A stretch of 64,000 bases of DNA from Vibrio ziniensis (GTDB lineage: Bacteria > Pseudomonadota > Gammaproteobacteria > Enterobacterales > Vibrionaceae), in contig NZ_CP049331.1 in assembly GCF_011064285.1 (NCBI RefSeq), positions 1,860,001 to 1,924,000 of the forward strand, written 5' to 3'. Below are positions 38,008 to 48,935 of the stretch, piece by piece (the stretch's first letter is position 1; each line of letters starts with the position of its first letter). Position numbers and translations under genes: made by a program. The notes beneath the pieces were generated by a model. That model ran no database searches and was not told the origin of the DNA. It saw nothing but the letters and a program-made list of their open reading frames with translations.

Positions 38008-38114
38008 AGCGCTCTCTCAACAACAAACGGATAACGGAAAATCTTAAAGTCCACTTATAACTTAATGACTCTTAAGCAATCTATAAAGCGGTGTTAAAAC
38101 AGTTTATGGCGTTT

Positions 38115-38125
38115 ATGAATTTATT
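38115..38125 (+). promoter_or_regulatory. Candidate citrate-regulon motif upstream of citC
   Basis: ATGAATTTATT, 108 bases before the citC GTG; identical 11-mer upstream of tctC and, inverted, of oadG. Confidence 0.35.
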
Positions 38126-38173
38126 CTCCGCTAGGTAAACATTTACCGACCACTAAAAAACACATTCATAAAC

Positions 38174-38207
38174 AAAAAGAGTCAGCTCGGTTATTTCCAA
38201 GCTGACT
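38174..38207 (-). terminator. Terminator after tctA
   Basis: Minus-strand stem AGTCAGCTTGG / CCGAGCTGACT (one mismatch) followed by CTTTTTG, 26 bases after the tctA stop. Confidence 0.82.
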
Positions 38208-38232
38208 TCATATTACATTATTACGACACCAA

Positions 38233-39738
38233 CTAAGCTACTTGAGCATGATGTTTACGGTTACGCAGCATACCAATCAAAGGTAGTGCGATAGACAGTA
38301 CAGTGATAGCAATAAGTACTTGCGCTACAGTTGATTGAGTGAAAATCGATAACTCTTGGTTTGAAATTCTAAATGCCTGACGGAATGATTGCTCCATTGT
38401 ACCACCGACGATACAAGCAAGAATCATTGGAGCAGTCGGTACATGAGCTCGCTTCATCACAACACCAGCCACACCTAGGATAGCTAAGATATAGAAGTCA
38501 ATCACAGAGTTACTAATTGCATAACAACCGATGAATGCCAGACCTAAAACAATTGGGTAAAGCATCTTAGGTGGAATTGCCAATACTCGAACCAAAGCGC
38601 CCGCCAGTGGAATGTTAACTACTGCTAGAATGATGTTAGCAACAAACATACTTGCAATAAGTCCCCAAGCCGTTTCTGGATACTGTGTAAATAGTAGCGG
38701 ACCAGGTTGAATACCTAACATCAAAAGCGCACCCATCATTACCGCAGTAGTACCTGATCCTGGAACGCCCAGTGATAACATTGGGATCATCGCACCGATA
38801 GAGGCAGCGTTATTTGCCGATTCTGGCGCAGCTAGACCTTCAATTGCACCCTTACCAAATTCCTCACTATTTTTTGATAGTTGCTTTTCATTGTTGTAGC
38901 ACATTAGTGACGCCATAGTGCCACCCGCGCCAGGTAACGCACCGATGATAAAACCTACTGGAGCACTACGTAAAATCGGCCACTTTGAACGTGACCAGTC
39001 GTCGCCACTAATCCAAATGCGTTTAAATTCAGTTTGAGCTTTTTTGGTTCCTTCACTAAGTGAACGGAAGCTCTTAAACACTTCACCCAGAGCATAGATA
39101 CCAATGATTACAACTAGGAAGTCAACACCCGTTTGTAACTCTAAGTTGCCAAATGTAAAACGTTCAACACCAGACTGAGCATCAATACCTATCGTGGCAA
39201 TCGCTAAACCAATCACCATCGAAAAGAAGCCTTTAAGCATGTTTCCTTTCGACATAGATGCCGTCATAGATAATGCAGCAACCATCAGCAAGAAGTATTC
39301 AGCAGGACCAAATTTCAACGCAAAACCCGCCACAGGTTCAGCCAACAATGTCATTAGAACAGCTGCAATAGTACCGCCAACTAGTGATGCAATTGCTGAG
39401 ATGGCTAACGCCGATTCTGCTCGACCTTTCATCGCCATAGGATAGCCGTCAAAAGTTGCAGCGAGAGCAGCGCCATCCCCTGGAGTGTTAATTAAAATTG
39501 AGCTACGAGAGCCACCGAACATCGCACCTATATAAACACCAGTCATTGTGATCAATGCAGCTGTTGGTCCCATAGCAAATGTCATTGGCAATAACACAGC
39601 TACACCCGTTGCAGGGCCTAAGCCTGGTAACATGCCCACGATAGTACCCAATACACCGCCTAGGGTTACGAGTAATAAATGGTAAGGCTGTAAAGCAACG
39701 CCAAATCCATTCATTAAATTAGATAAAATATCCATCAT
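38233..39738 (-). CDS. tctA: Tripartite tricarboxylate transporter large permease TctA
   Basis: Large membrane subunit, 501 residues, about 11-12 helices. Family motifs: LGGVLGTIVGMLPGLGPATGVAVLLP near the N terminus (in parts: GMLPGLGPATG) and the mid-protein repeat GALPGAGGTMAS. Two ATGs are adjacent; AAGGTG precedes them. Last gene of tctCBA. Its place beside citC suggests citrate as substrate; the family also moves other tri- and dicarboxylates. Confidence 0.93.
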   Translation of the reverse strand: MMDILSNLMNGFGVALQPYHLLLVTLGGVLGTIVGMLPGLGPATGVAVLLPMTFAMGPTAALITMTGVYIGAMFGGSRSSILINTPGDGAALAATFDGYPMAMKGRAESALAISAIASLVGGTIAAVLMTLLAEPVAGFALKFGPAEYFLLMVAALSMTASMSKGNMLKGFFSMVIGLAIATIGIDAQSGVERFTFGNLELQTGVDFLVVIIGIYALGEVFKSFRSLSEGTKKAQTEFKRIWISGDDWSRSKWPILRSAPVGFIIGALPGAGGTMASLMCYNNEKQLSKNSEEFGKGAIEGLAAPESANNAASIGAMIPMLSLGVPGSGTTAVMMGALLMLGIQPGPLLFTQYPETAWGLIASMFVANIILAVVNIPLAGALVRVLAIPPKMLYPIVLGLAFIGCYAISNSVIDFYILAILGVAGVVMKRAHVPTAPMILACIVGGTMEQSFRQAFRISNQELSIFTQSTVAQVLIAITVLSIALPLIGMLRNRKHHAQVA

Positions 39739-39749
39739 AATAATTCACC

Positions 39750-40244
39750 TTATTGTCCGAATGGTAATGGTGGAAGGCTAATACTTAATAGCGTGTTAAA
39801 AATGAAATAGACACCTAGAGAAAATAATAGAGAAACAATGGCACTCTTTTTCCAAGATGCGAATCCACTGGTAATTGTCATCATGACAACCATAAATAAA
39901 AATGTGCTAATAACGTAACCTAAGTGCTCAAATACCAATGCATATCCAACGGAAAGAATACAGGTATATAAAATACGGCGACGGTCATTTTTCTTGGTTT
40001 CATCTTCATTGATCAAGTTTTTATATGCTTGAACTGATGCTGAAAAATTACTTTTCACCAATATTAGAACACCGATTAAAACGGAAATTACTGATATACC
40101 AAGAGGGAAATAGATTGGGTCCATAGGATTACCGAATGCAGCTTTAGGCATTGAATACGACATATATCCATAAATAACGCCAAAACCAATTGCGAATAAT
40201 CCCGTAAATGCGTCCCAATTAGGACTGACATCATTTTTTTTCAT
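39750..40244 (-). CDS. tctB: Tripartite tricarboxylate transporter small subunit TctB
   Basis: Small membrane subunit, 164 residues, four predicted helices. Little sequence is invariant in this family, but length, helix pattern and position between tctC and tctA make the call secure. It ends 11 bases before tctA. Confidence 0.88.
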   Translation of the reverse strand: MKKNDVSPNWDAFTGLFAIGFGVIYGYMSYSMPKAAFGNPMDPIYFPLGISVISVLIGVLILVKSNFSASVQAYKNLINEDETKKNDRRRILYTCILSVGYALVFEHLGYVISTFLFMVVMMTITSGFASWKKSAIVSLLFSLGVYFIFNTLLSISLPPLPFGQ

Positions 40245-40289
40245 AGGAACAAGACCTTATTACTAGATTTAATTATTTTTAAATCAAGA

Positions 40290-40314
40290 ATAAGAGGGAA
40301 TATTCCCCTCTTAT
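40290..40314 (-). promoter_or_regulatory. Stem-loop between tctC and tctB
   Basis: Stem ATAAGAGGG / CCCTCTTAT with a 7-base loop in the 87-base gap after tctC. No T tract on the minus strand. Like the hairpins after rbsB and the hydroxyproline binding-protein gene, it may raise the level of the binding-protein message relative to the permeases. Confidence 0.55.
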
Positions 40315-40331
40315 ATTGTAAGAACCAATTA

Positions 40332-41324
40332 TTATTTTTTTGCGAAGATTTCGTCTAAAATTTCTTTATATTGGTCATTTGTTTTTGCTAGGAATTTAGT
40401 GAAATCTTCACCATTCTGATACGCATTATCCCAGCCATTGCGTTTACGCGCTTCTGCCCATTCAGGTGTTTCAACCATGTTCTTAAGTGCAGTCCCCCAA
40501 TATGCGACAGCGTAATCAGGCATATCTTTTGGACCAAATAATCCACGCCAGTTTTCAAACGTTGTATCAATGCCTTGTTCTTTTACTGTTGGAATGTCAG
40601 CAATAACACCTTCACCAATACGTTTGTCTGCCGTTTGCGCTAAAGCACGCAAATCACCGCTTTTAACTAGCTGAACAACGTCACCAAGACCAGTAGAAAT
40701 AAGGTCTACGTGACCACCCAATACCTGTGCAACAGCGCCACCATCCTGAAATGAGATATAGTCAATCTCATTTAGCTTAGGTACACCCGCAGCTTTAGCA
40801 ACCATCAGGAATTGAATATGATCCATACTACCAGCTGAAGAAGTGCCGCCTATTTTTACTGACTTAGGATCTTTTTTTAGTGCCTCCATTACTTCCGTGA
40901 TAGAGGTATATTTGGAACCTTTAGACACAACGAAAGCAGCATAGTCGGTAATTAAACGAGCGAGAGGTGTAGTATCTTGATAGCTATATTTACTTGCTCC
41001 CGTTAAATGAGTAAGCAGAATTGGTGGGGAGTAAACTGATATTAAATTGTCTTTACCAGCTTGAGTTTGCATATATGCAAGGTTTACTGCACCACCGCCA
41101 CCTGGTCGGTTAGTAATTGGCATATTGGCATCAACTAATTTGGCATCTTTTAGAGTTTTAGCCACTGTTCGAATAGTTAAGTCCCAACCGCCACCAGCAC
41201 CCGCCGGAGCAACAAATGACATAGTTTTAGGTGGGTAATCTTTAGCAACTGCGTTACTTAACGGCATAAATGTTACAGAAGCTAGGGCGGTACCAATCAT
41301 TACACTTTTAAGATTCATGTTCAT
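40332..41324 (-). CDS. tctC: Tripartite tricarboxylate transporter substrate-binding protein TctC (Bug family)
   Basis: Periplasmic substrate-binding protein, 330 residues. The signal peptide ends NAVAKDYP near residue 26. Bug-family motifs follow: FVAPAGAGGGWDLTIRTVAK at the first carboxylate-binding loop, NRPGGGGAVNLAYM, and GGTSSAGSMDHIQF. AGGAA precedes the ATG. First gene of tctCBA. Confidence 0.94.
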   Translation of the reverse strand: MNMNLKSVMIGTALASVTFMPLSNAVAKDYPPKTMSFVAPAGAGGGWDLTIRTVAKTLKDAKLVDANMPITNRPGGGGAVNLAYMQTQAGKDNLISVYSPPILLTHLTGASKYSYQDTTPLARLITDYAAFVVSKGSKYTSITEVMEALKKDPKSVKIGGTSSAGSMDHIQFLMVAKAAGVPKLNEIDYISFQDGGAVAQVLGGHVDLISTGLGDVVQLVKSGDLRALAQTADKRIGEGVIADIPTVKEQGIDTTFENWRGLFGPKDMPDYAVAYWGTALKNMVETPEWAEARKRNGWDNAYQNGEDFTKFLAKTNDQYKEILDEIFAKK

Positions 41325-41395
41325 GGAAATTCCTATTATTGTTATTGGAAACTATCCAACATCTCACTAATTTTTTATTCACCAGCTTGATGTCG

Positions 41396-41406
41396 ATGAA
41401 TTTATT
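41396..41406 (+). promoter_or_regulatory. Candidate citrate-regulon motif upstream of tctC
   Basis: ATGAATTTATT, 72 bases before the tctC ATG, in the 300-base divergent gap 41325-41624. The rest of that gap is AT-rich with no other feature I can support. Confidence 0.35.
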
Positions 41407-41624
41407 ATCCATTAGACATGTAATGTTATTTGTGAGTTAAAACTCTTATGATTAGTTCTTTAATGCTGAAAATGGTGTTAATGATTTTTAGTATCTTCTC
41501 CTCCACTGACACTGCTATTTTTTGTCTCAAAATCTAGCAACAAAAAGCATGTATTAGAGAACCATTAGTAATTGTGAGTGACTAACTATAGTATTTAGCT
41601 AAAGTCGTTATTAGAGGTAACACA

Positions 41625-42455
41625 ATGAAACGAATCGCTATTATTGGAGCTGGCTGGTTAGGATTACCATTGGCGAGGCGGTTAAAAGAACTCAGGCATA
41701 CGGTTTTCGCCAGCAGGAGATCTGAAGCAGGGATATTAGAATTGGCCGAGAACGGCATATCCGGTTTTATATGTGACCTCAATATGCCACAAGATCTCTC
41801 TGAAACACTGTCTAAATTCAACATCGACACAATCGTTGGAAGTTTTCCTCCGGGGTTTCGCCGCGGACAAGGGGATGAGTACATAAGCCAATGGAAGGAA
41901 CTTTGTGAAAAATCTCGAATAGCAGGCATCACCAAAATCATTATGATCAGTTCTAGTACCGTTTATCCAGACTGCACTGATGACATGTCAGAAGACCATG
42001 CATCACTTGAGTTAGCGACAAATAACGATGAATTCTCAGCCAATGCGAAGAGGATGTTGCAGGCGGAACAAACTGTAATAGACTCAGGCGTGAATTACGT
42101 CATCGTTCGGTGCAGTGGTTTGATAGGCCCAAATCGTCACCCTGCTCGCTTTGTCTCAAAGCTTAAACAAGTGAGCCGATTAGCCCCAGCGAACATGCTG
42201 CATTTAACTGATGCTATCGGAGCTACGGTTTTCGCTATCGAACATCTCGACCATACGATTGTCAACGCCACTACTCCTGCGACAGTAAGCAAAGCCGAGT
42301 TCTACCAAGCCGCTCTTAACGCCGCAAATTTAGACGATGCTCTCCCTCCCATTGTTGATATCGCGGACAAGCGAATTGTTAGCGACAAGCTCATGAACGC
42401 GGGATACACGTTTCACTATTCTCACACTCTGGAGGCCTTGAAAGGCAATGAGTAA
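41625..42455 (+). CDS. NAD(P)-binding epimerase/SDR-family protein (YeeZ-like)
   Basis: 276 residues, cytoplasmic. N-terminal Rossmann motif IAIIGAGWLGLPLARRL. Then FPPGFRRG and ISSSTVYP, as in extended SDR proteins such as E. coli YeeZ; the usual catalytic Y-x3-K is not evident. Substrate unknown. It overlaps the next gene, ydcF-like, by 8 bases, so the two are translated together. Confidence 0.75.
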   Translation: MKRIAIIGAGWLGLPLARRLKELRHTVFASRRSEAGILELAENGISGFICDLNMPQDLSETLSKFNIDTIVGSFPPGFRRGQGDEYISQWKELCEKSRIAGITKIIMISSSTVYPDCTDDMSEDHASLELATNNDEFSANAKRMLQAEQTVIDSGVNYVIVRCSGLIGPNRHPARFVSKLKQVSRLAPANMLHLTDAIGATVFAIEHLDHTIVNATTPATVSKAEFYQAALNAANLDDALPPIVDIADKRIVSDKLMNAGYTFHYSHTLEALKGNE

Positions 42456-43080
42456 ACGAATTTATCAGCATTTAGAAACGCTTTGGCAATACATGCAGAT
42501 GGGACATCAATTGAACAAAGCAGATGTCATCATTGTTCTTGGCAGCAACGATACTCGCGTAGCTGAAGTAGCGACATCTCTATACCATCAAGGTTTAGCA
42601 CCACTACTGGTTTTTTCTGGCGGTCATGGACGCTTTACTGAAGGACTATTTGAGCGCAGCGAAGCGGTAACATTTGCCCAAGTGGCTAAAGATTGCGGCT
42701 TACCGAGTGAAGCGATATTACTAGAGCCTCGCTCTACTAACAGTGGTGAGAATGTCCGCTTTACCTACGAACTGCTAAAGAAAAAAGGCATCACTGCCAA
42801 AAGAATTCTATTGGTGCAAAAGCCTTATATGGAAAGAAGAGCCTACGCAACATTTATGCAGCAATGGCCAGAAGAGTTAGAATCTTTGCAAGTGACTTCG
42901 CAAGCCAACAGCTTCTTTGATTATTTAACGGAAGATCTGACGCTGGATTTTGTCGTTGAAGCGCTGATTGGTGATTTTGAACGTATTCAGAACTACCCTG
43001 CTAAGGGCTTCCAAATAGAGCAGGAAATTCCTGAAGATGTACTGCAAGCCTATTTGGCATTAAAGCCTCTGGCTGCTTAA
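42448..43080 (+). CDS. YdcF-family (DUF218) protein
   Basis: 210 residues, no signal peptide, so cytoplasmic like E. coli YdcF and unlike the membrane-anchored SanA/ElyC. Motifs: VIIVLGSNDTRVAE, LVFSGGHGRFTEG, LEPRSTNSGENVRFT and QKPYMERRAY, all typical of DUF218. YdcF binds SAM in E. coli, but its reaction is unknown. Second gene of a two-gene unit; a terminator follows. Confidence 0.82.
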   Translation: MSKRIYQHLETLWQYMQMGHQLNKADVIIVLGSNDTRVAEVATSLYHQGLAPLLVFSGGHGRFTEGLFERSEAVTFAQVAKDCGLPSEAILLEPRSTNSGENVRFTYELLKKKGITAKRILLVQKPYMERRAYATFMQQWPEELESLQVTSQANSFFDYLTEDLTLDFVVEALIGDFERIQNYPAKGFQIEQEIPEDVLQAYLALKPLAA

Positions 43081-43106
43081 TGCAGATTCGTCGTTTATGA
43101 ATAAGA

Positions 43107-43131
43107 AAAAGGATGGCTCTGCCATCCTTTT
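43107..43131. terminator. Bidirectional terminator between ydcF-like gene and tdk
   Basis: Perfect stem AAAAGGATGGC / GCCATCCTTTT with a TCT loop between convergent genes. Confidence 0.9.
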
Positions 43132-43144
43132 CAATTGCTAAACG

Positions 43145-43723
43145 CTATTTACCTAACGCTTCTTTGTAGTGCATTCGGCAGACAGATACGTATTTATCAT
43201 TACCACCGATAGAAACCTGATCACCTTCCGATATCGCGTTACCGTGTTCATCAGTACGGATAACCATGTTCGCTTTACGCCCACAGTGGCAAATGGTTTT
43301 CAGTTCCACCAGCTTATCCGCCCATGAAAGCAGGTATTTACTACCTTCAAACAACTCACCAAGAAAGTCTGTACGCAGGCCATAGCACAGTACTGGAATA
43401 TGAAGTTTATCAACCACTTCCGTCAGCTGATAAACCTGCTCTTTAGATAGGAACTGGCACTCATCAACCAGTACGCAGTGACGTTTTTCATCTTCATTGA
43501 GACTTTTGATCACATCAAAAAGGTTTGTTTCAGCTTGAAATAGGTGCGCCTCAGCTTCCAATCCAATACGAGAGCTTACTTTGCCAATGCCATAACGGTC
43601 ATCAATCGCTGCTGTAAAGATCACTGGCGTCATGCCACGTTCTTGATAGTTAAAAGACGATTGCAGCAGTGTGGTTGACTTACCTGCATTCATTGCAGAG
43701 TAATAAAAATACATCTGAGCCAA
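43145..43723 (-). CDS. tdk: Thymidine kinase Tdk
   Basis: Phosphorylates thymidine to dTMP in nucleoside salvage. 192 residues, type II kinase. P-loop is [15 protein letters not shown], Walker B-like [14 protein letters not shown], and the C-terminal zinc site is CHCGRKAN with a later CRMH. All expected residues are present. Confidence 0.96.
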   Translation of the reverse strand: MAQMYFYYSAMNAGKSTTLLQSSFNYQERGMTPVIFTAAIDDRYGIGKVSSRIGLEAEAHLFQAETNLFDVIKSLNEDEKRHCVLVDECQFLSKEQVYQLTEVVDKLHIPVLCYGLRTDFLGELFEGSKYLLSWADKLVELKTICHCGRKANMVIRTDEHGNAISEGDQVSIGGNDKYVSVCRMHYKEALGK

Positions 43724-43813
43724 GGGACAAATTTCCTATCTAAATATTCGTAAAATCGCACGGCAGTATACAAAGCGAAGACTTTGCATGCCTTGATCTA
43801 ACCTATAAATAAT

Positions 43814-43840
43814 AAAAAGGGTGGCTAACTAGCCACCCTA
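43814..43840 (-). terminator. Terminator after aspS
   Basis: Minus-strand stem AGGGTGGCTA / TAGCCACCCT with a short loop, followed by TTTTTATT, 16 bases after the aspS stop. Confidence 0.9.
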
Positions 43841-43855
43841 AAGATTTCGCAGTTA

Positions 43856-45631
43856 TTACTCTGCTTTTTGTTTGGCAACTGTTACCGCAATCGCCAGCTC
43901 TTCAAGAGCGGCAGGGTTTGCCAAACTTGGCGCATCTGTCATCAAACACGCTGCAGCCGTTGTTTTAGGGAACGCAATTACATCACGGATGTTATCTGTA
44001 CCACATAGCAGCATGACTAGACGGTCAAGACCGAATGCAAGACCTGCGTGTGGAGGCGTTCCAAACTTCAGTGCATCCAATAAGAAGCCGAACTTAAGTT
44101 GTTGCTCTGCTGCTTCAATACCTAGGATATCGAATACCGCTGCTTGCATTTTCGCGTCGTGAATACGAACAGAACCACCACCTACTTCGTAGCCGTTTAG
44201 TACCATGTCATATGCGTTAGATAGCGCAGAAGTTGGGTTTGCTTTCAACTCTTCCGGAGTCATGTTTAGAGGAGACGTGAATGGGTGGTGCATTGCTGCA
44301 ACGTTACCTTCACTGTCGCTTTCAAACATTGGGAAGTCGATAACCCATAGTGGAGCCCATGCAGAAGTATCTGTTAGCTCTAGATCTTTACCGACTTTCA
44401 AACGTAGTGCACCAATTGCTTCAGCAACGATGTTTGCTTTGTCTGCGCCGAACAGGATGATATCACCAGCTTGAGCACCAGTACGTTCGATGATTGAAGC
44501 AATGATCTCTTCAGTTAGGAATTTCGCAACTGGAGATTGAATACCTTCAGCGCCTGCTGCTAGGTCATTCACTTTCATCCATGCCAAACCTTTCGCTCCG
44601 TAAATCGCTACGAATGAAGTGTATTCATCGATTTGCTTACGGCTCAGTGCAGCGCCACCAGGTACGCGTAGAGCAGCAACACGACCATTTTCGTCGTTAG
44701 CTGGACCTGAGAACACTTTGAAGTCTACGTCTTTAAGCAGATCAGCAACATCAACCAACTCTAGTGGGTTACGTAGGTCTGGCTTGTCGCTACCAAAACG
44801 ACGTAATGCTTCTGAGTAAGGCATGATTGGGAACTCACCCAAATCTACACCTTTAAGCTCTAACCACATTTCACGAATCATTTTCTCAGTCACAGCACGT
44901 ACTTGCTCTGCGCTCATGAATGAGGTTTCGATATCGATCTGAGTGAATTCAGGTTGACGGTCAGCACGTAAGTCTTCATCACGGAAACACTTAACGATTT
45001 GGTAGTAACGGTCAAAACCAGACATCATCAGCAGCTGTTTGAATAGCTGTGGTGATTGAGGAAGAGCGTAGAAGCTACCTTTGTGAACACGGCTTGGTAC
45101 TAAGTAGTCACGAGCACCTTCTGGAGTCGCTTTAGTCAGTACTGGCGTTTCGATATCTAGGAAGTTATTGCTGTCTAGGAAACGACGAACAAAGCTTGAT
45201 GCTTTCGCACGCAGTTTAATACGGTCACTCATTTCTGGACGACGTAGATCCAAGTAACGATATTTTAGACGTTGTTCTTCAGAGTTCTTTTGGTTGAAGT
45301 CTAGTGGCAGTACGTCACTACGGTTAATGATAGAAAGACCTGTTGCTAAGATTTCTACTTCACCGGTTGCCATATCTTTGTTGATTTGGCTTTCTGGACG
45401 AGCGCGAACTTCACCCGTTAACTTGATACAGAATTCATTACGAAGCTGGTTTGCAACTCCAAAAACGTCTGCCATATCCGGATCAACAACTACCTGAACG
45501 ATACCTTCACGATCTCGCATATCAATGAAGATAAGACCGCCTAAATCACGACGACGGTTAACCCAACCGCACAGTTCCACAGTTTGTCCTGCAAGGGACT
45601 TGTTCAGGTGACCACAATAATGGCTACGCAT
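43856..45631 (-). CDS. aspS: Aspartyl-tRNA synthetase AspS
   Basis: Charges tRNA-Asp with aspartate. 591 residues from the ATG at 45631, matching E. coli AspRS (590); the longer frame adds 11 residues with no homology. N-terminal anticodon-binding OB fold ([10 protein letters not shown], then [15 protein letters not shown]), class II motif 2 [20 protein letters not shown] and motif 3 [13 protein letters not shown]. The bacterial GAD insertion lies between. Confidence 0.97.
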   Translation of the reverse strand: MRSHYCGHLNKSLAGQTVELCGWVNRRRDLGGLIFIDMRDREGIVQVVVDPDMADVFGVANQLRNEFCIKLTGEVRARPESQINKDMATGEVEILATGLSIINRSDVLPLDFNQKNSEEQRLKYRYLDLRRPEMSDRIKLRAKASSFVRRFLDSNNFLDIETPVLTKATPEGARDYLVPSRVHKGSFYALPQSPQLFKQLLMMSGFDRYYQIVKCFRDEDLRADRQPEFTQIDIETSFMSAEQVRAVTEKMIREMWLELKGVDLGEFPIMPYSEALRRFGSDKPDLRNPLELVDVADLLKDVDFKVFSGPANDENGRVAALRVPGGAALSRKQIDEYTSFVAIYGAKGLAWMKVNDLAAGAEGIQSPVAKFLTEEIIASIIERTGAQAGDIILFGADKANIVAEAIGALRLKVGKDLELTDTSAWAPLWVIDFPMFESDSEGNVAAMHHPFTSPLNMTPEELKANPTSALSNAYDMVLNGYEVGGGSVRIHDAKMQAAVFDILGIEAAEQQLKFGFLLDALKFGTPPHAGLAFGLDRLVMLLCGTDNIRDVIAFPKTTAAACLMTDAPSLANPAALEELAIAVTVAKQKAE

Positions 45632-45961
45632 AATGAAATTCCCAATCTCTATATAAGTCATCAAATTCTATGCGACACAGTCAAACTCGAAAAGTGATTC
45701 TTGAGAACGACGTTTCTTATAAAATGACTCTGCCGCGGAAAAGTTCCATTTATACGCTGAAAGGCAGTTAAAATCGACCTTCCAGAATACAATTTGTTGT
45801 GTTTTATCTATCGTTGCTGACATTTAGTACAATAAACCGCCGTTTTAGCGAAAATAGTGTCTGCAAGATGAAAAAATTGGCGCTGATTATAGCGCTAAAG
45901 TATCGTATTCTTCAAAACTCTCGTGACGATAATCAACAAAAAAGAGCAAACAGCGGTAGCA
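45632..45961. other. Divergent promoter region between aspS and yecE
   Basis: 330 bases. A 143-codon frame crosses it on the plus strand but has no family resemblance. I see no RNA gene or clear operator. Confidence 0.4.
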
Positions 45962-46825
45962 ATGGAATATCCTCTTCGACTTGGACTCACAATGTGGTCT
46001 CACCCTTTCTGGCAGCAGCATTTTTATGGAAGTGGTACACAAGCAGCACAGCGTTTGGAAAAATACGCGCAGGTATTTCATACCGTGGAAGGCAATACCA
46101 CCTTTTATGCATCGCCCTCACCTTCTACAGTGAACAACTGGAAATCTGCAACACCAAACTCATTCCGTTTCACTTTCAAATTGCCAAAATCGATTACCCA
46201 CCAGAATATGCTGAACGGGTGTCAGGATGAGCTCAAAGCCTTTATGAGCTTAATGGAGCCTCTCCATGAAAGAGTTGGTATGTGGACCATTCAACTGCCC
46301 GCAGCTTTTGGGCCGACCCAACTAGAGCAATTAAAGAAGTTTCGACGCTATTTCCCACAACAATTTCCACTAGGTGTCGAAGTAAGACACCCGAGTTTTT
46401 TTGCTAAAGGAAATGCTGAGCTTGCGTTGAATCAATGGCTAAACGAAGAAAACATCGACCGCATTATTATGGATAGTCGTCCTCTCTTCTCGGCCGAACA
46501 AACGTCCGAAGCGATCATTGATGCACAGCAGAAAAAGCCTAGAGTCCCTGTCCATGCTATCTCAACGGGAGACAAACCTATGATTCGTTTCATAGGCCAT
46601 CCTGATTTGGATGCCAATATGCCCTTCTTCGAGCCGTGGGTTCAAAAACTTCCAGCTTGGATAGAAGAAGGCAAACAGCCATACGTTATGATCCACACGC
46701 CAGACAACAACTATGCACCTGAACTAGCACTAGCAATCTATCAACGCTTACAAGGCGTGGTCACTTTGCCAGATTTGTCTCCATTTCCTGCTCAAAGCGA
46801 TACAAATCAATTAAGTATGTTTTAG
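45962..46825 (+). CDS. yecE: DUF72-family protein YecE
   Basis: 287 residues from the ATG at 45962, chosen because the first residues (YPLRLGLTMWSHPFW) align with the start of E. coli YecE; a GTG at 45923 in the same frame has no ribosome site. TIM-barrel-like family with VEGNTTFYASPSPSTV and RFTFKLPKSITH. Function unknown. The order aspS/yecE/cmoA/cmoB is conserved in gammaproteobacteria. Confidence 0.88.
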   Translation: MEYPLRLGLTMWSHPFWQQHFYGSGTQAAQRLEKYAQVFHTVEGNTTFYASPSPSTVNNWKSATPNSFRFTFKLPKSITHQNMLNGCQDELKAFMSLMEPLHERVGMWTIQLPAAFGPTQLEQLKKFRRYFPQQFPLGVEVRHPSFFAKGNAELALNQWLNEENIDRIIMDSRPLFSAEQTSEAIIDAQQKKPRVPVHAISTGDKPMIRFIGHPDLDANMPFFEPWVQKLPAWIEEGKQPYVMIHTPDNNYAPELALAIYQRLQGVVTLPDLSPFPAQSDTNQLSMF

Positions 46826-46910
46826 CGAAAAATACATCCGCTGCATTTAATGACAGACGACACATTTTTTCATAAAATACGCGCCTTTTCTTGAACCATC
46901 TACTGTTTAA

Positions 46911-47669
<759 letters not shown>

Positions 47670-47749
47670 GATTTTGGAGGCTGAAGCATCGCCCTTACCT
47701 TCAGTCACTCATTTTGTTTTAGGGTCTATGTTTTTGATTAGGATTCTCC

Positions 47750-48721
47750 ATGTTGAATTTTGCTAATGTCTATCAATTGCTTGCACAAGACACTCGCCTA
47801 CAACCCTGGCTCAATGTGTTGCCGCAACAGCTTACTGACTGGCAACAACAACCTCACGGTGATTTGGATCGCTGGTTGCGCGCTTTAAACAAAATCTCTA
47901 ACTCACAACCAGATAACATCGACTTAAAAGAGTCGGTAACTGTGAGCAATAACGAACCACTTTCTTCCGGCGAACAGAAAAAGCTAGAGAGCCTCTTAAA
48001 GACGTTCCACCCTTGGCGTAAAGGTCCATACCACCTACATGGTATCCATATTGACACAGAATGGCGCTCAGATTGGAAATGGGGCCGCCTACTTCCACAC
48101 ATCTCTCCACTCAAGAACCGTTCAGTATTAGATGTCGGCTGCGGTAACGGCTACCACATGTGGCGCATGCTAGGTGAAGGAGCTTACCAAGTGATTGGTA
48201 TCGATCCATCAGAACTGTTTCTAGTTCAGTTCGAAGCCGTGCGTAAATTGATGGGTGACAACCAAAAGGTTCACTTATTACCGTTAGGGATTGAACAACT
48301 TCCTGAATTAAAAGCTTTTGATACCGTGTTTAGCATGGGTGTACTTTATCATCGTCGCTCTCCTATCGATCACCTTATTCAGTTAAAAAACCAGTTAGTG
48401 TCTGGTGGCGAACTTGTACTAGAGACTCTTGTCATTGAAGGCGATGAAAACGCCGTATTAGTTCCGTTTGACCGCTACGCACAAATGCGCAATGTCTACT
48501 TCTTTCCATCCGCTTTAGCATTGAAAGCCTGGTTAGAAAAAGTAGGATTTGTTGATGTGAGAATCGTTGATGAGAACGTTACCTCACTTGGTGAGCAACG
48601 CAGCACTGAATGGATGACGCACAACTCTCTGCCAGATTACATCAACCCGAATGACCCGACCAAAACGGTAGAAGGTTACCCTGCGCCAAGACGCGCAATT
48701 CTGGTTGCGAAGAATCCGTAA
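47750..48721 (+). CDS. cmoB: tRNA U34 carboxymethyltransferase CmoB
   Basis: Transfers the carboxymethyl group from carboxy-SAM to 5-hydroxyuridine 34 of tRNAs. 323 residues, the same as E. coli Cmo[24 protein letters not shown] (in parts: GPYHLHGI and [10 protein letters not shown]) precedes the SAM motif [28 protein letters not shown] follows. It starts 80 bases after cmoA on the same strand. Confidence 0.96.
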   Translation: MLNFANVYQLLAQDTRLQPWLNVLPQQLTDWQQQPHGDLDRWLRALNKISNSQPDNIDLKESVTVSNNEPLSSGEQKKLESLLKTFHPWRKGPYHLHGIHIDTEWRSDWKWGRLLPHISPLKNRSVLDVGCGNGYHMWRMLGEGAYQVIGIDPSELFLVQFEAVRKLMGDNQKVHLLPLGIEQLPELKAFDTVFSMGVLYHRRSPIDHLIQLKNQLVSGGELVLETLVIEGDENAVLVPFDRYAQMRNVYFFPSALALKAWLEKVGFVDVRIVDENVTSLGEQRSTEWMTHNSLPDYINPNDPTKTVEGYPAPRRAILVAKNP

Positions 48722-48935
48722 TTATAACAAGCTCAGTATTTAAGCAACTTGGAGTGGCAGTCTTGCCCTCTAAGTTGGCTTTCTGCAAGAAATTCGCCTG
48801 AGAGCCAAGCAAATCAGTTTTTTTGACACAGTTTTAACTCTCTCTTTCTCTTTCACCGCTATTCTATCTCACGGATGAAACAGTCATCTTAGTCTCAACA
48901 ACTTTCACTGTAAAAACAAATAAATAAGGCCGTAA

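Noticed and set aside
41425..41450. CRP-like site upstream of tctC
   Set aside because: TGTGA is present but the paired TCACA is not; too weak to report.
44205..44819. Plus-strand frames opposite aspS
   Set aside because: Antisense shadows of a conserved tRNA synthetase gene; low-complexity Ser/Arg-rich translations.
45799..46230. 143-codon frame upstream of and overlapping yecE
   Set aside because: It overlaps yecE in another frame, has no family resemblance, and its 5' part lies in the aspS/yecE promoter region.
48749..48782. Hairpin after cmoB
   Set aside because: The stem is imperfect and no T tract follows, so I cannot call it a terminator or an RNA element.
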